Counted from the first letter of the stretch, positions 24,804 through 32,869 are shown. The stretch: DNA of 32,869 nt from Deltaproteobacteria bacterium (GCA_031279515.1 JAITII010000098.1:1-32869); one strand, 5' to 3'. Numbers and translations: made by a program. The notes: generated by a model not told the origin, from the sequence alone.

Positions 24804-25916
24804 GTGTTACCGACAAACTTCACAAACGATACGGATCTAGCCAATAATTCCGCGTCTTCTGATGATGATAACATCCAAGAATTCAACCAGCTGATGGAAT
24901 CCACCTATCAGTTGGCCAAGAAGCTCTTGCCCTTTATGGCCAAGAAGCGCATTCCACTTACGCCGTATAACTACCGGCTCTTTTTTGACTATTTCTTAGG
25001 AGAAAATCAGGCCTTAAAGGAAAAGTTGGACGAGATCCTAAGGGTCAACCCCATCTTAACTGCCCAAATTAGCGAAAATCTCTACCACGACTTCTACGAC
25101 TTCGTAGGGGAAAAGATGGACGATTTAACTAAGGTTGGCCAGAAAATGGGTAGAGTGTCCCAAGATCTTTCCAATAATTTGGAAAAGACTATAGACTCCA
25201 CCGGACATTACAGGCAGATCTTAAACGAGACCGCCACCCAGATTTCTATGGTGGGGGCAGAAGGTCAGGGGCTAAAAGATATCTTAGATAGCTTATTGCA
25301 GGAGACTAAGTACGCTTTAAACAACCAGTCGGACCTTGTCGATCACATGGAGAGCACCAACAAGATAATAGCCACCCTGACCTCGGAACTGCGCGATCAG
25401 ACAAGGCTAGCCAATATGGACGAGCTCACTCAGCTCTACAATAGGCGCTTTCTCCAGTACCGCTTTAGTCAGCTGATAGCCGAGCGTGGCAATGATGTAA
25501 ACTTATCCCTGTGCCTTTTTGACCTGGACCGGTTTAAGACAATAAACGACTCTTACGGGCATTCCATAGGTGACAGGGTCCTCATACTCTGCGCTAAGAT
25601 CCTCCAGACCCATGCCTCCAACGGAGACACCCTCCCCTGCCGCTATGGCGGAGAAGAGTTTCTCGTCCTCTGCTTGGGTCTTAACCTGACTGAAGCCTCC
25701 AAGATAGCCGAAAGCGTCCGTACCCAGGTGGAGGCCACCCAAATAAATTATCGCGGCCAGGCCATACCAGTCACTATAAGTTGCGGGGTATCCCAATACC
25801 GGCCTGGTGAGGATTTGGAAGCTTTTGTAGACAGGGCCGATCAGGCCCTGTATAGGGCCAAGGGCTCGGGCCGTAACCGAGTGGTTTTAGAAGACGAGCA
25901 CCCCTCTGAGAGCTAA
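24804..25916 (+). CDS. Soluble diguanylate cyclase (GGDEF protein)
   Basis: The C-terminal half is a GGDEF domain that would make cyclic di-GMP from two GTP. It starts near LANMDELTQLYNRRF and has LFDLDRFKTINDSYGH with the metal-binding aspartate, and GGEEF at about residues 282-286. The inhibitory RxxD site five residues earlier reads SNGD, so product feedback is probably absent. The N-terminal 200 residues are helical, with no membrane segment, and probably sense or dimerise. The start is uncertain: GTG at 24804 gives 370 residues and coding-like composition throughout; the frame extends to a TTG at 24687, and none of the candidates has a good ribosome site. Confidence 0.88.
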   Translation: MLPTNFTNDTDLANNSASSDDDNIQEFNQLMESTYQLAKKLLPFMAKKRIPLTPYNYRLFFDYFLGENQALKEKLDEILRVNPILTAQISENLYHDFYDFVGEKMDDLTKVGQKMGRVSQDLSNNLEKTIDSTGHYRQILNETATQISMVGAEGQGLKDILDSLLQETKYALNNQSDLVDHMESTNKIIATLTSELRDQTRLANMDELTQLYNRRFLQYRFSQLIAERGNDVNLSLCLFDLDRFKTINDSYGHSIGDRVLILCAKILQTHASNGDTLPCRYGGEEFLVLCLGLNLTEASKIAESVRTQVEATQINYRGQAIPVTISCGVSQYRPGEDLEAFVDRADQALYRAKGSGRNRVVLEDEHPSES

Positions 25917-25955
25917 AAAGGCCCCAAATCTTAGAGTATTGGATAATTTATCAAA

Positions 25956-26555
25956 GTGATAGTTAATATTAACCCGGACTTTCCCCAAGGCCGCCTTATT
26001 AGCCGTGTAGTTGCAATCTTGGCCGAAGGCGGCATTATTGCCTACCCCACGGACACCCAATACGGTATTGGCTGCGATTTAAGGAAGAAAAAATCCATAG
26101 AAAAGCTCTACCGCCTGAAGCAGAGGAGCCAAAAGTCACCTTTTAGCTTCATCTGCGCGGACCTTACCCATATTTCGGAATACGCCAGGATCTCCGACTT
26201 TGCTTACAGGACCATGCGCCGCCTGCTCCCCGGTCCTTTTACAATAGTACTGCCAGGTACCAAGCTTGTGCCGCAGATAATGCTCTCCAAAAGACACGAG
26301 TGCGGCTTAAGGGTTCCCTCTCACAATATACCCCTGGCCCTGGTAAAAGAACTGGAAAGCCCCATTATCTCCACTTCAGCGTCCCTGCCTGGCCAAGAAG
26401 ACCCGCCCCGCAGTGCCCTGGAGATAGATGAGCTCTTTAAAGGTAACCTGGACGCTGTTATAGACGGGGGCCCGGTACCAGGAAAACCCTCCACAGTGAT
26501 AAGCTTGGTAAATGACGAGCCGGTAATCCTCCGTGAGGGTTTGGGCGTTTTCTAA
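25956..26555 (+). CDS. Sua5/YciO/YrdC family protein, YciO type
   Basis: This 199-residue protein has the YrdC-like fold used in threonylcarbamoyl-AMP synthesis for the tRNA modification t6A. GGIIAYPTDTQYGIGCDL at about 26-43 and LPGPFTIVLPGT at 90-101 are family motifs, and the C-terminal block KPSTVISLVNDEPVILREG is conserved. The opening NPDFPQGRLISRVV and the middle SFICADLTHISEYA resemble E. coli YciO more than TsaC, and YciO is much weaker or inactive in the t6A reaction, so I leave the symbol empty. The GTG start lies 39 bp after the GGDEF stop, so they may be cotranscribed. Confidence 0.88.
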   Translation: MIVNINPDFPQGRLISRVVAILAEGGIIAYPTDTQYGIGCDLRKKKSIEKLYRLKQRSQKSPFSFICADLTHISEYARISDFAYRTMRRLLPGPFTIVLPGTKLVPQIMLSKRHECGLRVPSHNIPLALVKELESPIISTSASLPGQEDPPRSALEIDELFKGNLDAVIDGGPVPGKPSTVISLVNDEPVILREGLGVF

Positions 26556-26681
26556 GGGCACTGAAGCAGCCTTAATTTTCTGACTTTCTATCCTTTTTAA
26601 GCCCTTAGGGAAAATTTATTAGTTTTGCCCTAAGGCTTAGTTTGTGCTATTTATCAACTAAAAAGCTCTTTTTATTTTGGG

Positions 26682-26714
26682 CTAGCATGGGCTACTTTCA
26701 ATAGCCCATGCTAG
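26682..26714. repeat. Perfect 13-bp inverted repeat
   Basis: CTAGCATGGGCTA (26682-26694) and TAGCCCATGCTAG (26702-26714) flank a 7-base loop. Neither side carries a U-run, so this is not a standard terminator by itself. Confidence 0.8.
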
Positions 26715-26751
26715 TAAGTAAAAATTGTAAAATATTGGGATACTACCCTAC

Positions 26752-26775
26752 AGGCATCTTTGATGCCTTTTTTTT
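26752..26775 (+). terminator. Intrinsic terminator
   Basis: AGGCATC-TTT-GATGCCT gives a 7-bp stem followed by an unbroken T run, the canonical form, about 200 bp downstream of the yciO-like stop. Confidence 0.85.
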
Positions 26776-27084
26776 ACAATAAAACAATTTTTTATAAAGC
26801 ATTAAGCTTACAGATATTTTTATCTTACAAATAATAATAGTTGGGTAAAAAAACGTAAAATGTAAGATCTTAGTAGCTAGGGCGCAAAAAATTTGTAGTG
26901 ATATTTAATGGCGCATTAATAAGAACTTGTAAAATAGAAAAAAGAGCCTCAAGCTTTGGCTAGTGAAGGCGAAAAGAGTTTGTAATATTTGGATAATTTA
27001 ATGAATTTTTCCGCCAGAGCTTTAGAAAAGAGGCGAGGCAAGTTGTGCCAAGCTAAAAAAAGGGCTTAAGATTAGCCTTTAGCT

Positions 27085-27123
27085 AAAAAAGCCAGGGAAA
27101 AACTTTAGGTTTTTCCCTGGCTT
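27085..27123 (-). terminator. cooS terminator
   Basis: A perfect 15-bp stem pairs 27089-27103 with 27109-27123 around a 5-base loop. Minus-strand transcription runs into six U residues. It lies 50 bp past the cooS-like stop. Confidence 0.92.
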
Positions 27124-27172
27124 AAATTAGCTAGCGCCAACAAAATTATACAAGGTAGAGCTTTCCTAGCTT

Positions 27173-29314
27173 TTAAAGTCCTAAGGCCGTCCTCTTATCA
27201 GCTAAAAGCTTTGCGATGATGCTTGCCTGCTTTAAGGGATCCGGGTCAGTGGTGAAAGCTCCGCCGTACGTTTCAGCAAAGTTTTCACCTAAGTATTTAA
27301 CTATATGGGGAACGCCCTGGATGGGGAGGGTTGCGCCCATGACGACATTTACTCCGGAGGCGGCAAAGCAGAAGGCAGCGGAGACTATCTGCTCTGTGGT
27401 CCAGCCGGGTATGGCAATGGCAGCTGGGAGCTGGGAGAGCTCTTTTCCTAGGCTGCCGGAATTAGAAAGGTCGGATAAAAAGTTTAAGATTCTGGAGTTG
27501 TCCACACAGGAACCCAGGTGGATGACTGGGGGCAGGGAATACTCCTCGCAGAACTTAGAAAGCTTAGTTCCAGCTTTGCTTTTGGCCTCCAGGGAGACAA
27601 GACCGGCCCTGCCTAGACTCATGGCGGCGCAGCCCGTAGTAAGGACCAGAATATCGTCCTTGATGAGCTCTAGCGCCAGATCTACGTGGGGGTCATTGCC
27701 GGAGGGCCCTGGCATTACCCTTACGTTGTTGCAACCCAAAAGGCCTATTACGCCCTTTATCTCACCTGCGGCAATGAGGCTGGCTAGAGGGGCTAAGGGC
27801 CCAGAGCCATTGGACTTTAGGATCTTACCCAAGGCCTCTATGCTGTAGCCAGCCTGGATGGGGTTTGTAGCATCCGGGATAGTGACCTGGCCGCGGCTGG
27901 GATAGACGTCACAGGCGGCTTTGAGGATCTCTTTGGCGATTTCCTGGGGTGTTGTGCCTTTGTGTTTTACATTGGTGGTGTTTTTGCCAGAGTCCAGTTT
28001 AGCCTGGGGGAAGGTAGTGAAAAGCTTAGTGTGATAGCAGTCGCATAGAGGCCCCAAGGCTTCCATGGCGCACTGGGCATCTAAGACTATGGCTTCCACA
28101 GCCCCTGTCACAATGGCAAGCTCCTGCTGGAGATAGTCGGCTGCTCCGGCTATGCCGAAGCGCTCTTGGAGCTCATTTGCGGTGGAACAGATGCCGGTAA
28201 TCTTTATACCTTGGGCGCCTTTGCTCTTGGCATAGGCCTCTATTTCCGGGAGCTTGGAGGCTTCCATGATAAGCTCAGCTTCCTGGGGGCAGTTGCCATG
28301 GACCAGGACATTTACGTTATCCAAGGAAAGGGAGCCTAAGTTTATGTCCGAGGTACCAGGAGTGGGGGAACCGAAAAAGGCGTCTTGGAGATCTGTTGCC
28401 AGAGCTGATGCACCCCAGCCATCTGCCAGGGAACAGCGGGCACCTTGAAAAAGGAGGTTTCTGTAGTCCTGATCCACGCCCATATGGGTGCGGTGCATGA
28501 TCTCCACCGCTTCCCTGTTGATACCCCTGGGCTTTACGCCCAGCTTATCCCAGCGCTCGTTGGTGGCTTCAGGTGCCTGGGCCAAATAAGCCAGCTGTCC
28601 ATCTTGGCGTCCAAACTCGACAAAACATTTTTCTGCCACAAGCTTATAGAGTTCCGGACCTTCCAAGCTGTCTGCGCCTTCGGCGCCAAGCTTTTTGGCT
28701 ATTTCTTTGAGCTTGGACTCGTCTTTTATCTTGTAATCTCCACTCTCCCCTTCCCCCATGCTCATTAAGATCTCAACTAAAGAGAGGGTGTGATCCGCAT
28801 GGGCCGAGGTCCCAGCTGAGATCATCCTAATAAGGTTACGAGACACTATAGTCTCAGGGGTGGCACCGCAGAGACCTATGCGGTTATCTGGCTCTGAACC
28901 GTCTTTGATGGCTTTAGTGAGGGGCAAGCGGCAGGGTCCCTGGGAGCAGATCTTACAGCAGATGCCTTCTGTACCAATATTGCAGGGCTTCATCTTAATG
29001 GCCCTGTCAAAGATAGTGAGCTGGCCTTTTTCAGTAGCTAGATCCAGCATCTTAATAGTTACGGGATCGCCTACTGGTAGTGGACCTTTGCGGACCGGCT
29101 TGGGGGCTTCAGCTTCAGCGGCAGCGGCAGGGGCTTCAGCGGCAGGCGCGGCAGCGGTAGGGGCAGGTGCGGTTTTTTCTGCAGCGGCTAATGCCTCTTG
29201 GACAGCCTGGACCTTACTCTTGGCCTCTTTTAATGCGGCTTCAAGCTTTTCCGCTTCCTTGAGAGCGGCATCTGCCTGGGCCTTAAGGTTAGTTATGTTG
29301 TTGTCTTCACTCAT
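27173..29314 (-). CDS. CooS-like carbon monoxide dehydrogenase with helical tether and altered C-cluster
   Basis: This 713-residue protein belongs to the Ni-CO dehydrogenase catalytic subunit family. B- and D-cluster cysteines are intact: Cys111, 119, 120, 123, 128 and 149. Of the C-cluster ligands, Cys415 (LDAQC), Cys528 (GCNN), Cys562 (TGCAAM) and Cys603 (GSCVD) are present. The usual HGH reads HGN (Asn341), the CC pair reads CS (Ser377), the EKA lysine reads Gln642, and the later two channel histidines are missing. Residues 1-80 are a helix plus an Ala/Pro-rich linker absent from normal CooS (about 640 residues). The ATG at 29314 follows GGGGAG; the frame runs on to 29392. No cooF, cooC or acs genes are near. 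Confidence 0.88.
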   Translation of the reverse strand: MSEDNNITNLKAQADAALKEAEKLEAALKEAKSKVQAVQEALAAAEKTAPAPTAAAPAAEAPAAAAEAEAPKPVRKGPLPVGDPVTIKMLDLATEKGQLTIFDRAIKMKPCNIGTEGICCKICSQGPCRLPLTKAIKDGSEPDNRIGLCGATPETIVSRNLIRMISAGTSAHADHTLSLVEILMSMGEGESGDYKIKDESKLKEIAKKLGAEGADSLEGPELYKLVAEKCFVEFGRQDGQLAYLAQAPEATNERWDKLGVKPRGINREAVEIMHRTHMGVDQDYRNLLFQGARCSLADGWGASALATDLQDAFFGSPTPGTSDINLGSLSLDNVNVLVHGNCPQEAELIMEASKLPEIEAYAKSKGAQGIKITGICSTANELQERFGIAGAADYLQQELAIVTGAVEAIVLDAQCAMEALGPLCDCYHTKLFTTFPQAKLDSGKNTTNVKHKGTTPQEIAKEILKAACDVYPSRGQVTIPDATNPIQAGYSIEALGKILKSNGSGPLAPLASLIAAGEIKGVIGLLGCNNVRVMPGPSGNDPHVDLALELIKDDILVLTTGCAAMSLGRAGLVSLEAKSKAGTKLSKFCEEYSLPPVIHLGSCVDNSRILNFLSDLSNSGSLGKELSQLPAAIAIPGWTTEQIVSAAFCFAASGVNVVMGATLPIQGVPHIVKYLGENFAETYGGAFTTDPDPLKQASIIAKLLADKRTALGL

Positions 29315-29951
29315 AAAATTCGACTCCCCGGGGGAAATATGGATAAGTATCTCAAGGCTTATTGGCCAGGAGGAAATGGGGTAAAAACGCAAAAAGGCCG
29401 TTATTTTAGGAGTGAGTTTCCTAAAAAACGACCTTCTAAGGTAGTTTTTTTATAGCTATAAGAATTGTAGCGTTTTGTAAAAAGGGAGGTTAGGGCATCA
29501 AAAAAGATTTAGAGCTGTTGCCTAGAAGCTTCGAAGCTTTTAGGGTTTAGGCCTTGGGGTAATATTTTTTGACGCTTTTAGACCTAGGGAGTGAGTTAAA
29601 TGACAGGTTCTAAGTACAATCTAGCGGATTTTAGCATGCTTGAAGTCCTAAAGCAAACAAATTTTTTATTTTGACAAAGCTAGAAGTCTTTTGAAAATAA
29701 TATATAATTTAATAAAAGTTTATCTATTTATTTATACTTAAGTTTAAAAAATTTTGTTTATCAAGAATTTATTTTTCCATCCCAAGGGGCCACTACGAGC
29801 GCTTAGAAGAGAAAGGTACAAGGGGGGTAAATTAAGGGAAGCTTAGCGCTTTTGTGGCCTCTGGCACAAAAAGATAGCCAACAGCTTAAGGCTTTTTTAG
29901 CCCTCTTGGGTAATGCATTTGTTATTTAAGTCTTGGGCCCTACCTTTATCA

Positions 29952-29981
29952 TTGACAAGGGCTCTTTAAAAGGGGTAATTT
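29952..29981 (+). promoter_or_regulatory. Probable sigma-70-type promoter of metNIQ
   Basis: TTGACA (29952-29957) is followed after 18 bp by TAATTT (29976-29981). The predicted start near 29988 would give a leader of about 150 nt before metN, long enough for an attenuator or riboswitch. Confidence 0.55.
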
Positions 29982-30050
29982 ACATCGTGGTTCTATCTCC
30001 AAATACATTTATTTCCGAGACCTACTAAGCGCTCATCAGTTGGACTGAAG

Positions 30051-30109
30051 GCCGAAAGCCCGGTCGGGATTAGATCCCGAAAGAAAAAGGGGTTTTCGGC
30101 ATTTTTTTT
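30051..30109 (+). terminator. metN leader terminator with nested hairpin
   Basis: GCCGAAAGCCC (30051-30061) pairs with GGGGTTTTCGGC (30089-30100), 11 bp with one bulge. It encloses a perfect 7-bp hairpin, 30064-30070 with 30074-30080. Eight T residues follow (30102-30109), ending 29 bp before the metN start. This position between promoter and gene suggests regulated termination. The leader does not match the SAM-I, SAM-II or SAH riboswitch consensus that I know, nor a T-box. Confidence 0.75.
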
Positions 30110-30138
30110 AAGGCATAATTTTAGGCGGATCTACAGTA

Positions 30139-31155
30139 ATGGCTTTTATCGAAATTAAGGGACTAAGGAAGACTTTTGTAAACGGCAAGTCTAGTATTGA
30201 TGTTTTAAACGGAATAGATCTAGCCATAGAGCAAGGTGAGATCTACGGTGTAGTGGGACTTTCTGGAGTGGGTAAAAGTACCCTCATAAGATGCCTTAAT
30301 CGCCTGGAGACCCCTAACCAAGGGACTATCACCATAGGCAATGTGGATATCCTGGGCTTGTCAGAAAACGAGTTGCGCGCCAAGCGTAGGCATATGGGAA
30401 TGATCTTCCAGTCTTTTAACCTTTTGTCTTCCAGGACTGCAGCCGGAAATATTGCTTTCCCCCTGGAAGTGGCAGGGGTGCCTAAAAGAAGAATTAAAGA
30501 GAGGGTCAGTGAATTATTGGAGCTTGTGGGTTTATCCGACAAGGCTGCCAGCTACCCAGCTCAGCTGTCAGGGGGACAGAAGCAGAGGGTAGGCATTGCT
30601 AGAGCACTGGCCAATGAACCGGAGGTCCTCCTGTGCGATGAGGCTACAAGCGCCTTAGATCCCCAGACAACTACCAGCATCTTAGAGCTCATCGCATCGG
30701 TACAAAAGCGCTTAAATCTTACGGTGCTATTGATTACCCACGAGATGAAGGTAATAGTGGAAATTTGCGACAGGGTGGCTGTTATGGAGGGAGGGAAGAT
30801 AGTGGAGGAGGGCCCTGTCATAGAGGTATTCACCAATCCCAAGAGCCAAGTAACCCGCGGTTTTGTGGAGGTCATCCTAAAGCGCAACAGCCGTTTTTTA
30901 GAAAATGGATACCTCCCCAAGGGCCGCCTGGTGCGACTTTGTTACATTGGCGACAGCATTACCACCCCTTTGGTATCCACCTTAGTGCGTCTCTTTGAAG
31001 TAGATCCCATAATCCTTCAGGCCCATGTGGACCATATTAAAGACTCCCCTTTTGGGATTTTATTAATGGACATTTTAGGGACCCCGGACAATCTAGATAA
31101 GGCGCTAATGTGGCTAAGGCTTCAGAAAGATCTTGTGATGGAGGTATTAAATTAA
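30139..31155 (+). CDS. metN: Methionine ABC transporter, ATP-binding protein
   Basis: MetN is the ATPase of the MetNIQ importer for D- and L-methionine. Walker A GLSGVGKST is at 40-48, the Q-loop at 91, the signature LSGGQKQR at 143-150, and Walker B VLLCDEA at 163-169. A C-terminal NIL (ferredoxin-like) domain covers about 265-338; in E. coli it binds methionine and shuts the transporter down (trans-inhibition). It has 338 residues, full length. It is first in metN-metI-metQ, with metI starting directly after its stop codon. Confidence 0.95.
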   Translation: MAFIEIKGLRKTFVNGKSSIDVLNGIDLAIEQGEIYGVVGLSGVGKSTLIRCLNRLETPNQGTITIGNVDILGLSENELRAKRRHMGMIFQSFNLLSSRTAAGNIAFPLEVAGVPKRRIKERVSELLELVGLSDKAASYPAQLSGGQKQRVGIARALANEPEVLLCDEATSALDPQTTTSILELIASVQKRLNLTVLLITHEMKVIVEICDRVAVMEGGKIVEEGPVIEVFTNPKSQVTRGFVEVILKRNSRFLENGYLPKGRLVRLCYIGDSITTPLVSTLVRLFEVDPIILQAHVDHIKDSPFGILLMDILGTPDNLDKALMWLRLQKDLVMEVLN

Positions 31156-31815
31156 ATGCTGTTAAGTTCCCAGCAGCTCATGATGCTCAAAATCGCATCT
31201 TTGGAGACTCTTTATATGGTCTCTGTCACTACGCTTCTCACAACCCTGGTGGGAATCCCCTTGGGGATCCTCTTGGTTGTGACCCGTAAGGGTCACATCT
31301 TGGAAAACAAATGGGTTTACCGGATAGTGGGGTTTTTTGTGAACGCCACTCGCTCTGTGCCCTTTCCCATCTTCATAGTCTTCGTGATACCTCTTACCCG
31401 CTTAATAGTGGGCCGGAGCATAGGGGCGACAGCTGTGATAGTGCCATTGACCTTGGCAGCCTTTGTCTTTATGGCTCGTTTGACTGAGACTTGTCTCTTG
31501 GAGGTCTCACCCGGGGTCATAGAGGCAGCCCAGTCCATGGGAGCCAGCAGCTGGAGGATAATCTGGCGGGTTCTTTTACCTGAAGCCCTGCCTGGGCTTA
31601 TCATGGCCATTACCATCACCATAATCACACTCATTAGCTATTCGGCCATGGCAGGCACCGTTGGAGGTGGCGGCTTGGGGGACCTGGCTATCCGTTACGG
31701 GTACCATAGATACCAAACGGATATTATGTGGGCCACTGTCATCTTGCTTATTGTAGTAGTTCAATTGGTCCAGAGCGTTGGCGACGGCTTGGTACGCAAG
31801 TTTACCAGGCGATAG
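31156..31815 (+). CDS. metI: Methionine ABC transporter, permease
   Basis: MetI is the membrane channel of the MetNIQ importer, acting as a dimer in the inner membrane. The 219 residues contain about five hydrophobic segments (near 20-45, 55-80, 85-108, 145-172 and 185-208). The coupling sequence EAAQSMGASSWRIIWRVLLPEALPG at about 122-146 is the EAA loop that contacts MetN. The ATG abuts the metN stop codon, so translation is probably coupled. Confidence 0.95.
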   Translation: MLLSSQQLMMLKIASLETLYMVSVTTLLTTLVGIPLGILLVVTRKGHILENKWVYRIVGFFVNATRSVPFPIFIVFVIPLTRLIVGRSIGATAVIVPLTLAAFVFMARLTETCLLEVSPGVIEAAQSMGASSWRIIWRVLLPEALPGLIMAITITIITLISYSAMAGTVGGGGLGDLAIRYGYHRYQTDIMWATVILLIVVVQLVQSVGDGLVRKFTRR

Positions 31816-31890
31816 ATTGAAAATAGCTGCTTTCTAAGTATTTTTGGGAAAGCAATAAAAAACAAGATTTTTTTTGATGAGGAGTTAATC

Positions 31891-32688
31891 ATGAATAAAA
31901 TATTAGCTTTTTCCCTATCCTTTGTCCTTTTTCTGGCAACGGCTGCCTATGCCCAGGATGGCATCACAGTTGGTACCGTGTCTGGTTCAGATGTAGCTTT
32001 CCTGGAAAAGGCGGTGGAAGTGGCCGCCAAAGATGGCCTCAAGGTTACTATCAAAGAGTTTAGTGATTATCCCCAACTGAATCCTGCCCTGGTATCTGGG
32101 GACATAGACCTTAATTCTTTCCAGCACATCCCCTACCTGGATTCCTTTTTAAGGGATAATCCTTCGGACCTGGTATCCATTGGAACCACCTATATAGCCC
32201 CCATGGGGATTTACTCTAAGCGCATAAAGTCCTTGGAGGAGTTAAAAGAGGGGGACATCGTAGCCATACCCAATGACCCTTCCAATGGTGGAAGGGCCTT
32301 ATTGCTACTTGAGAAGGCCGGTAAGATAACCCTTAGACCGGATGCGGGAATTACCGCCACCCCCTTTGATGTGGAGGAAAATCCTTTAAAACTTAAGATA
32401 ATTGCAGTGGACGCTGCACAAGCACCCACAGCCCTAGACGATGCCGCAGCAGTGGCTATAAACAATAACTATGCCACTCCTTTGGGCCTAAATCCTCTAA
32501 ATGACGCTATCTTTTTGGAGGATGCCGATAGCCCTTACGTGAATATCATCGTAGCCAGAGGAGCCGATAAGGACAATCCTCAGTACCTACAGTTCGTTAA
32601 AGCCTATCAGAGCCAGGAAGTAGCAGATCTAATTATTGCTACGGATAAAGGGGCTACCATTCCCGCCTTCCCCTACGAAAAGAAGTAG
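31891..32688 (+). CDS. metQ: Methionine ABC transporter, substrate-binding protein
   Basis: MetQ/NlpA family proteins capture methionine and deliver it to MetNI. The 265 residues start with a signal peptide ending AYA before Gln22. ITVGTVSGSDVAFLEKAVEVA follows, then the conserved NPALVSGDIDLNSFQHIPYLD and IYSKRIKSLEELKEGDIVAIPNDPSNGGRAL blocks. There is no lipobox cysteine, so it would be a free periplasmic protein rather than the lipoprotein typical of E. coli. The ATG follows TGAGGAG, 75 bp after metI. Confidence 0.95.
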   Translation: MNKILAFSLSFVLFLATAAYAQDGITVGTVSGSDVAFLEKAVEVAAKDGLKVTIKEFSDYPQLNPALVSGDIDLNSFQHIPYLDSFLRDNPSDLVSIGTTYIAPMGIYSKRIKSLEELKEGDIVAIPNDPSNGGRALLLLEKAGKITLRPDAGITATPFDVEENPLKLKIIAVDAAQAPTALDDAAAVAINNNYATPLGLNPLNDAIFLEDADSPYVNIIVARGADKDNPQYLQFVKAYQSQEVADLIIATDKGATIPAFPYEKK

Positions 32689-32751
32689 CCCCAAGTTTTA
32701 GTTTTAAGCTTAGATGTTTTTGCCTTTAGTGTTTATTAAGATGCGCCATCA

Positions 32752-32785
32752 TAAGCACCTGGGGCCTATAAGCCCCAGGTGCTTA
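32752..32785. terminator. Hairpin after metQ
   Basis: A perfect 14-bp inverted repeat pairs 32752-32765 with 32772-32785 around a 6-base loop, 64 bp past the metQ stop. The plus-strand tail AAATTTG is a poor U-run, so it is a probable but atypical terminator. A further 20-bp palindrome (GCC-A6-T-A-T6-GGC type) lies at 32838-32857 near the window end. Confidence 0.5.
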
Positions 32786-32869
32786 AAATTTGTCAAAGGC
32801 GCATAACCGATAGTAATGCCATTATTGAGAGAGCTGAGCCAAAAAATATTTTTTGGCGGCTAAGTTCTG

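Larger units (their letters stand above)
26556..27172. other. AT-rich gap with two hairpins and possible small transcript
   Basis: No protein gene was seen. A perfect 13-bp hairpin pairs 26682-26694 with 26702-26714 and is followed by an intrinsic terminator at 26752-26775, so a short plus-strand RNA could end here. It could equally be the far 3' end of the GGDEF-yciO transcript. The cooS terminator lies at 27085-27123. Confidence 0.45.
29315..30138. other. Divergent gap between cooS-like gene and metN
   Basis: This 820-bp AT-rich region holds the divergent promoters. Only the metN promoter and leader terminator at 29952-30109 can be resolved. The segment 29395-29900 contains no recognised gene or repeat. 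Confidence 0.5.

Noticed and set aside
27216..27848. 210-codon plus-strand frame
   Set aside because: It is antisense to the CooS-like gene, whose motifs are clear; the plus frame has no ribosome site or domain.
29988..30060. Met-rich leader peptide or SAM-I riboswitch before metN
   Set aside because: The only short frame (GTG start) has no methionine codons and no ribosome site, and the S-box core sequences are missing.

Overview
The window reads as part of the chromosome of a Gram-negative anaerobe, most likely a member of the Desulfobacterota (deltaproteobacteria). Lipid A and export genes (waaA, secB) indicate an outer membrane. A nickel-type CO dehydrogenase homologue and two clear sigma-54 promoters fit that group. 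The coding regions are of moderate GC, but the gaps between them are long (six of more than 600 bp) and AT-rich. That low density, with housekeeping genes intact, resembles host-associated or genome-reducing lineages; this last point is inference.

Layout. 1-5.5 kb, minus strand: branched-chain amino acid operon ilvB-ilvN-ilvC, then pyrE and an AT-rich orphan DNA methyltransferase. Ahead of ilvB lie a 14-codon leader peptide rich in Val, Leu and Ile and an intrinsic terminator, the classic attenuation layout. 5.6-9.3 kb: a small DUF465 protein, nadE (plus), rsmD and a secreted DUF3298 protein (minus). 10.3-18.4 kb, minus strand: a zinc-ribbon/proline-rich/acidic protein, pyrF, a radical SAM-DUF2344 protein, RNase G, SecB and WaaA. 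18.4-20.4 kb: a 2 kb stretch without protein genes that holds three candidate structured RNAs. 20.4-22.3 kb, minus strand: ribD-ribE. 23.4-26.6 kb, plus strand: nrdR, a GGDEF protein and a YciO-type protein. 27.2-29.3 kb, minus strand: a CooS-like protein with a unique N-terminal tether. 30.1-32.7 kb, plus strand: the methionine importer metN-metI-metQ behind a promoter and leader terminator.

The most striking discovery is in 19.6-20.3 kb: two tandem, homologous, noncoding transcription units. Each has a -24/-12 (sigma-54) promoter with exact GG-N10-GC spacing, the same 5' segment at the same offset from the predicted start, a long-range stem kept by compensatory changes, a CCTGGC hairpin loop that can pair with the 5' segment as a pseudoknot, and an intrinsic terminator. 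I recognise no known RNA family. The second point of interest is the CooS homologue, which appears to lack the ligands of the unique iron of the C-cluster and the catalytic lysine.
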